NCBI GenBank assembly: GCA_012798645.1
Contig: JAAZMU010000074.1
Coordinates: 1-6,510 of the forward strand
DNA from: Patescibacteria group bacterium
GTDB taxonomy: Bacteria; Patescibacteriota; Minisyncoccia; Minisyncoccales; Minisyncoccaceae
Reading direction: 5' to 3'
DNA length: 6,510 bases
Part shown: positions 6,342 to 6,510 of the stretch, one piece after another
Layout: the number at the start of each line of letters is the position of its first letter
How positions within the stretch are numbered: the stretch's first letter is position 1
Position numbers and translations under genes: made by a program
The notes under the pieces: generated by a model
Database searches by the model: none
What the model saw: only the letters and a program-made list of their open reading frames with translations
Told to the model about the DNA's origin: nothing

Positions 6342-6510
6342 AAACAAAAGCTTTCACCTTTATTGAACTTCTAATAGTTGTTTCTATTATTGCAATTTTA
6401 TCTAGCATCTTAGTTCATGGCGCAAAAGAAAGAAGAGCAGATGCTGAATTTAAAAAAGTCTTAGGGTACGCCACTGAAATCAAGGGAAGATTAGGACACA
6501 GCCTTATTGC
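6338..6510 (+). CDS. Type IV prepilin / pseudopilin, 3'-truncated by window edge
   Basis: The first 57 codons of a pilin-like protein. A very short basic leader (MKTKA) precedes the class III prepilin motif FTFIELLIVVSIIAIL at 6-21, with the conserved Glu at E10, which is position +5 of the mature protein. The hydrophobic helix continues to about residue 26 and is followed by a charged helix (AKERRADAEFKKV, 28-40), as in GspG/PilE/PilA-type subunits. A prepilin peptidase would be expected to cut after A5. The residue before the cut is Ala rather than the usual Gly, which is tolerated in some pilins. The start ATG sits in the stop of the upstream membrane-protein gene (ATGA). Such proteins form type IV pili or type II secretion pseudopili at the cell envelope. 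Major pilin, minor pilin or pseudopilin cannot be distinguished because the C-terminal domain lies outside the window. Confidence 0.9.
   Translation, partial: MKTKAFTFIELLIVVSIIAILSSILVHGAKERRADAEFKKVLGYATEIKGRLGHSLI

Larger units (their letters stand above)
1..6510 (+). other. Single dense co-directional operon segment
   Basis: All nine genes point the same way and only four bases are non-coding. The junctions are: +3 nt (delta'/frr), ATGA overlap (frr/rseP), one-base overlap TAATG (rseP/proS), ATGA (proS/mreB), +1 nt (mreB/gatC-like), ATGA (gatC-like/gatA-like), 7-nt overlap (gatA-like/membrane protein), and ATGA (membrane protein/prepilin). There is no room for an internal promoter or terminator outside coding sequence. 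No GC-rich hairpin followed by a T-run was seen at any gene end. This implies transcription from a promoter upstream of the window and translation by re-initiation at the overlaps. Operon membership is inferred from spacing, and internal promoters inside genes remain possible. Confidence 0.75.

Noticed and set aside
1..6510. Alternative genetic code (TGA as Gly or Trp)
   Set aside because: No gene has an internal TGA. frr, proS, the GatC-like gene and the membrane-protein gene end on TGA at natural protein ends, three of the overlaps being ATGA with a conserved downstream start.
1..6510. CRISPR array, tRNA genes, insertion sequences or defence systems
   Set aside because: Coding sequence fills all but four bases. 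I saw no direct-repeat array, tRNA-like cloverleaf, transposase motif or terminal repeats.

Overview
The window is a strongly AT-rich, extremely compact stretch of bacterial DNA. All nine genes lie on the + strand. By gene content and protein style it looks like a member of the Candidate Phyla Radiation (Patescibacteria), most likely a Parcubacteria-type lineage. The grounds are a prolyl-tRNA synthetase of only about 400 residues, shrunken amidotransferase subunits, MreB beside a type IV prepilin, and near-absence of intergenic DNA. This placement is inference, because there is no rRNA in the window. TGA is a genuine stop: four genes end on it, three of them inside ATGA stop/start overlaps and at conserved protein ends. 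This argues against the recoded Gracilibacteria/Absconditabacteria (TGA = Gly) and against mycoplasma-type code.

Layout: 3' part of a DNA polymerase III delta'-type clamp-loader gene (1-714); frr, ribosome recycling factor (718-1269); rseP, site-2 intramembrane protease (1266-2387); proS, prolyl-tRNA synthetase (2387-3595); mreB, rod-shape actin (3592-4653); a half-length GatC-like gene (4655-4846); a strongly reduced GatA-like gene (4843-5826); a one-TM membrane protein of unknown function (5820-6341); and the 5' end of a type IV prepilin gene (6338-6510, cut by the window end). Only four bases (715-717 and 4654) are non-coding. Six of the eight junctions are 1-7 nt overlaps. No promoter or terminator is visible, so the whole window reads as the inside of one long operon with coupled translation. 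None of the eight visible start codons has a recognisable Shine-Dalgarno sequence.

The genes mix translation (frr, proS, gatC, gatA), replication (delta'), and cell envelope, shape and surface (rseP, mreB, membrane protein, prepilin). The most notable signal is at 4655-5826. The GatA homologue is collinear with normal GatA and has an open frame, but it lacks the amidase signature segment that carries the cis-Ser and the nucleophilic Ser. The gene beside it keeps only the C-terminal half of GatC. Together with a prolyl-tRNA synthetase that lacks the INS editing domain, this points to marked reduction of the aminoacylation and proofreading machinery, possibly including a non-glutaminase GatA.
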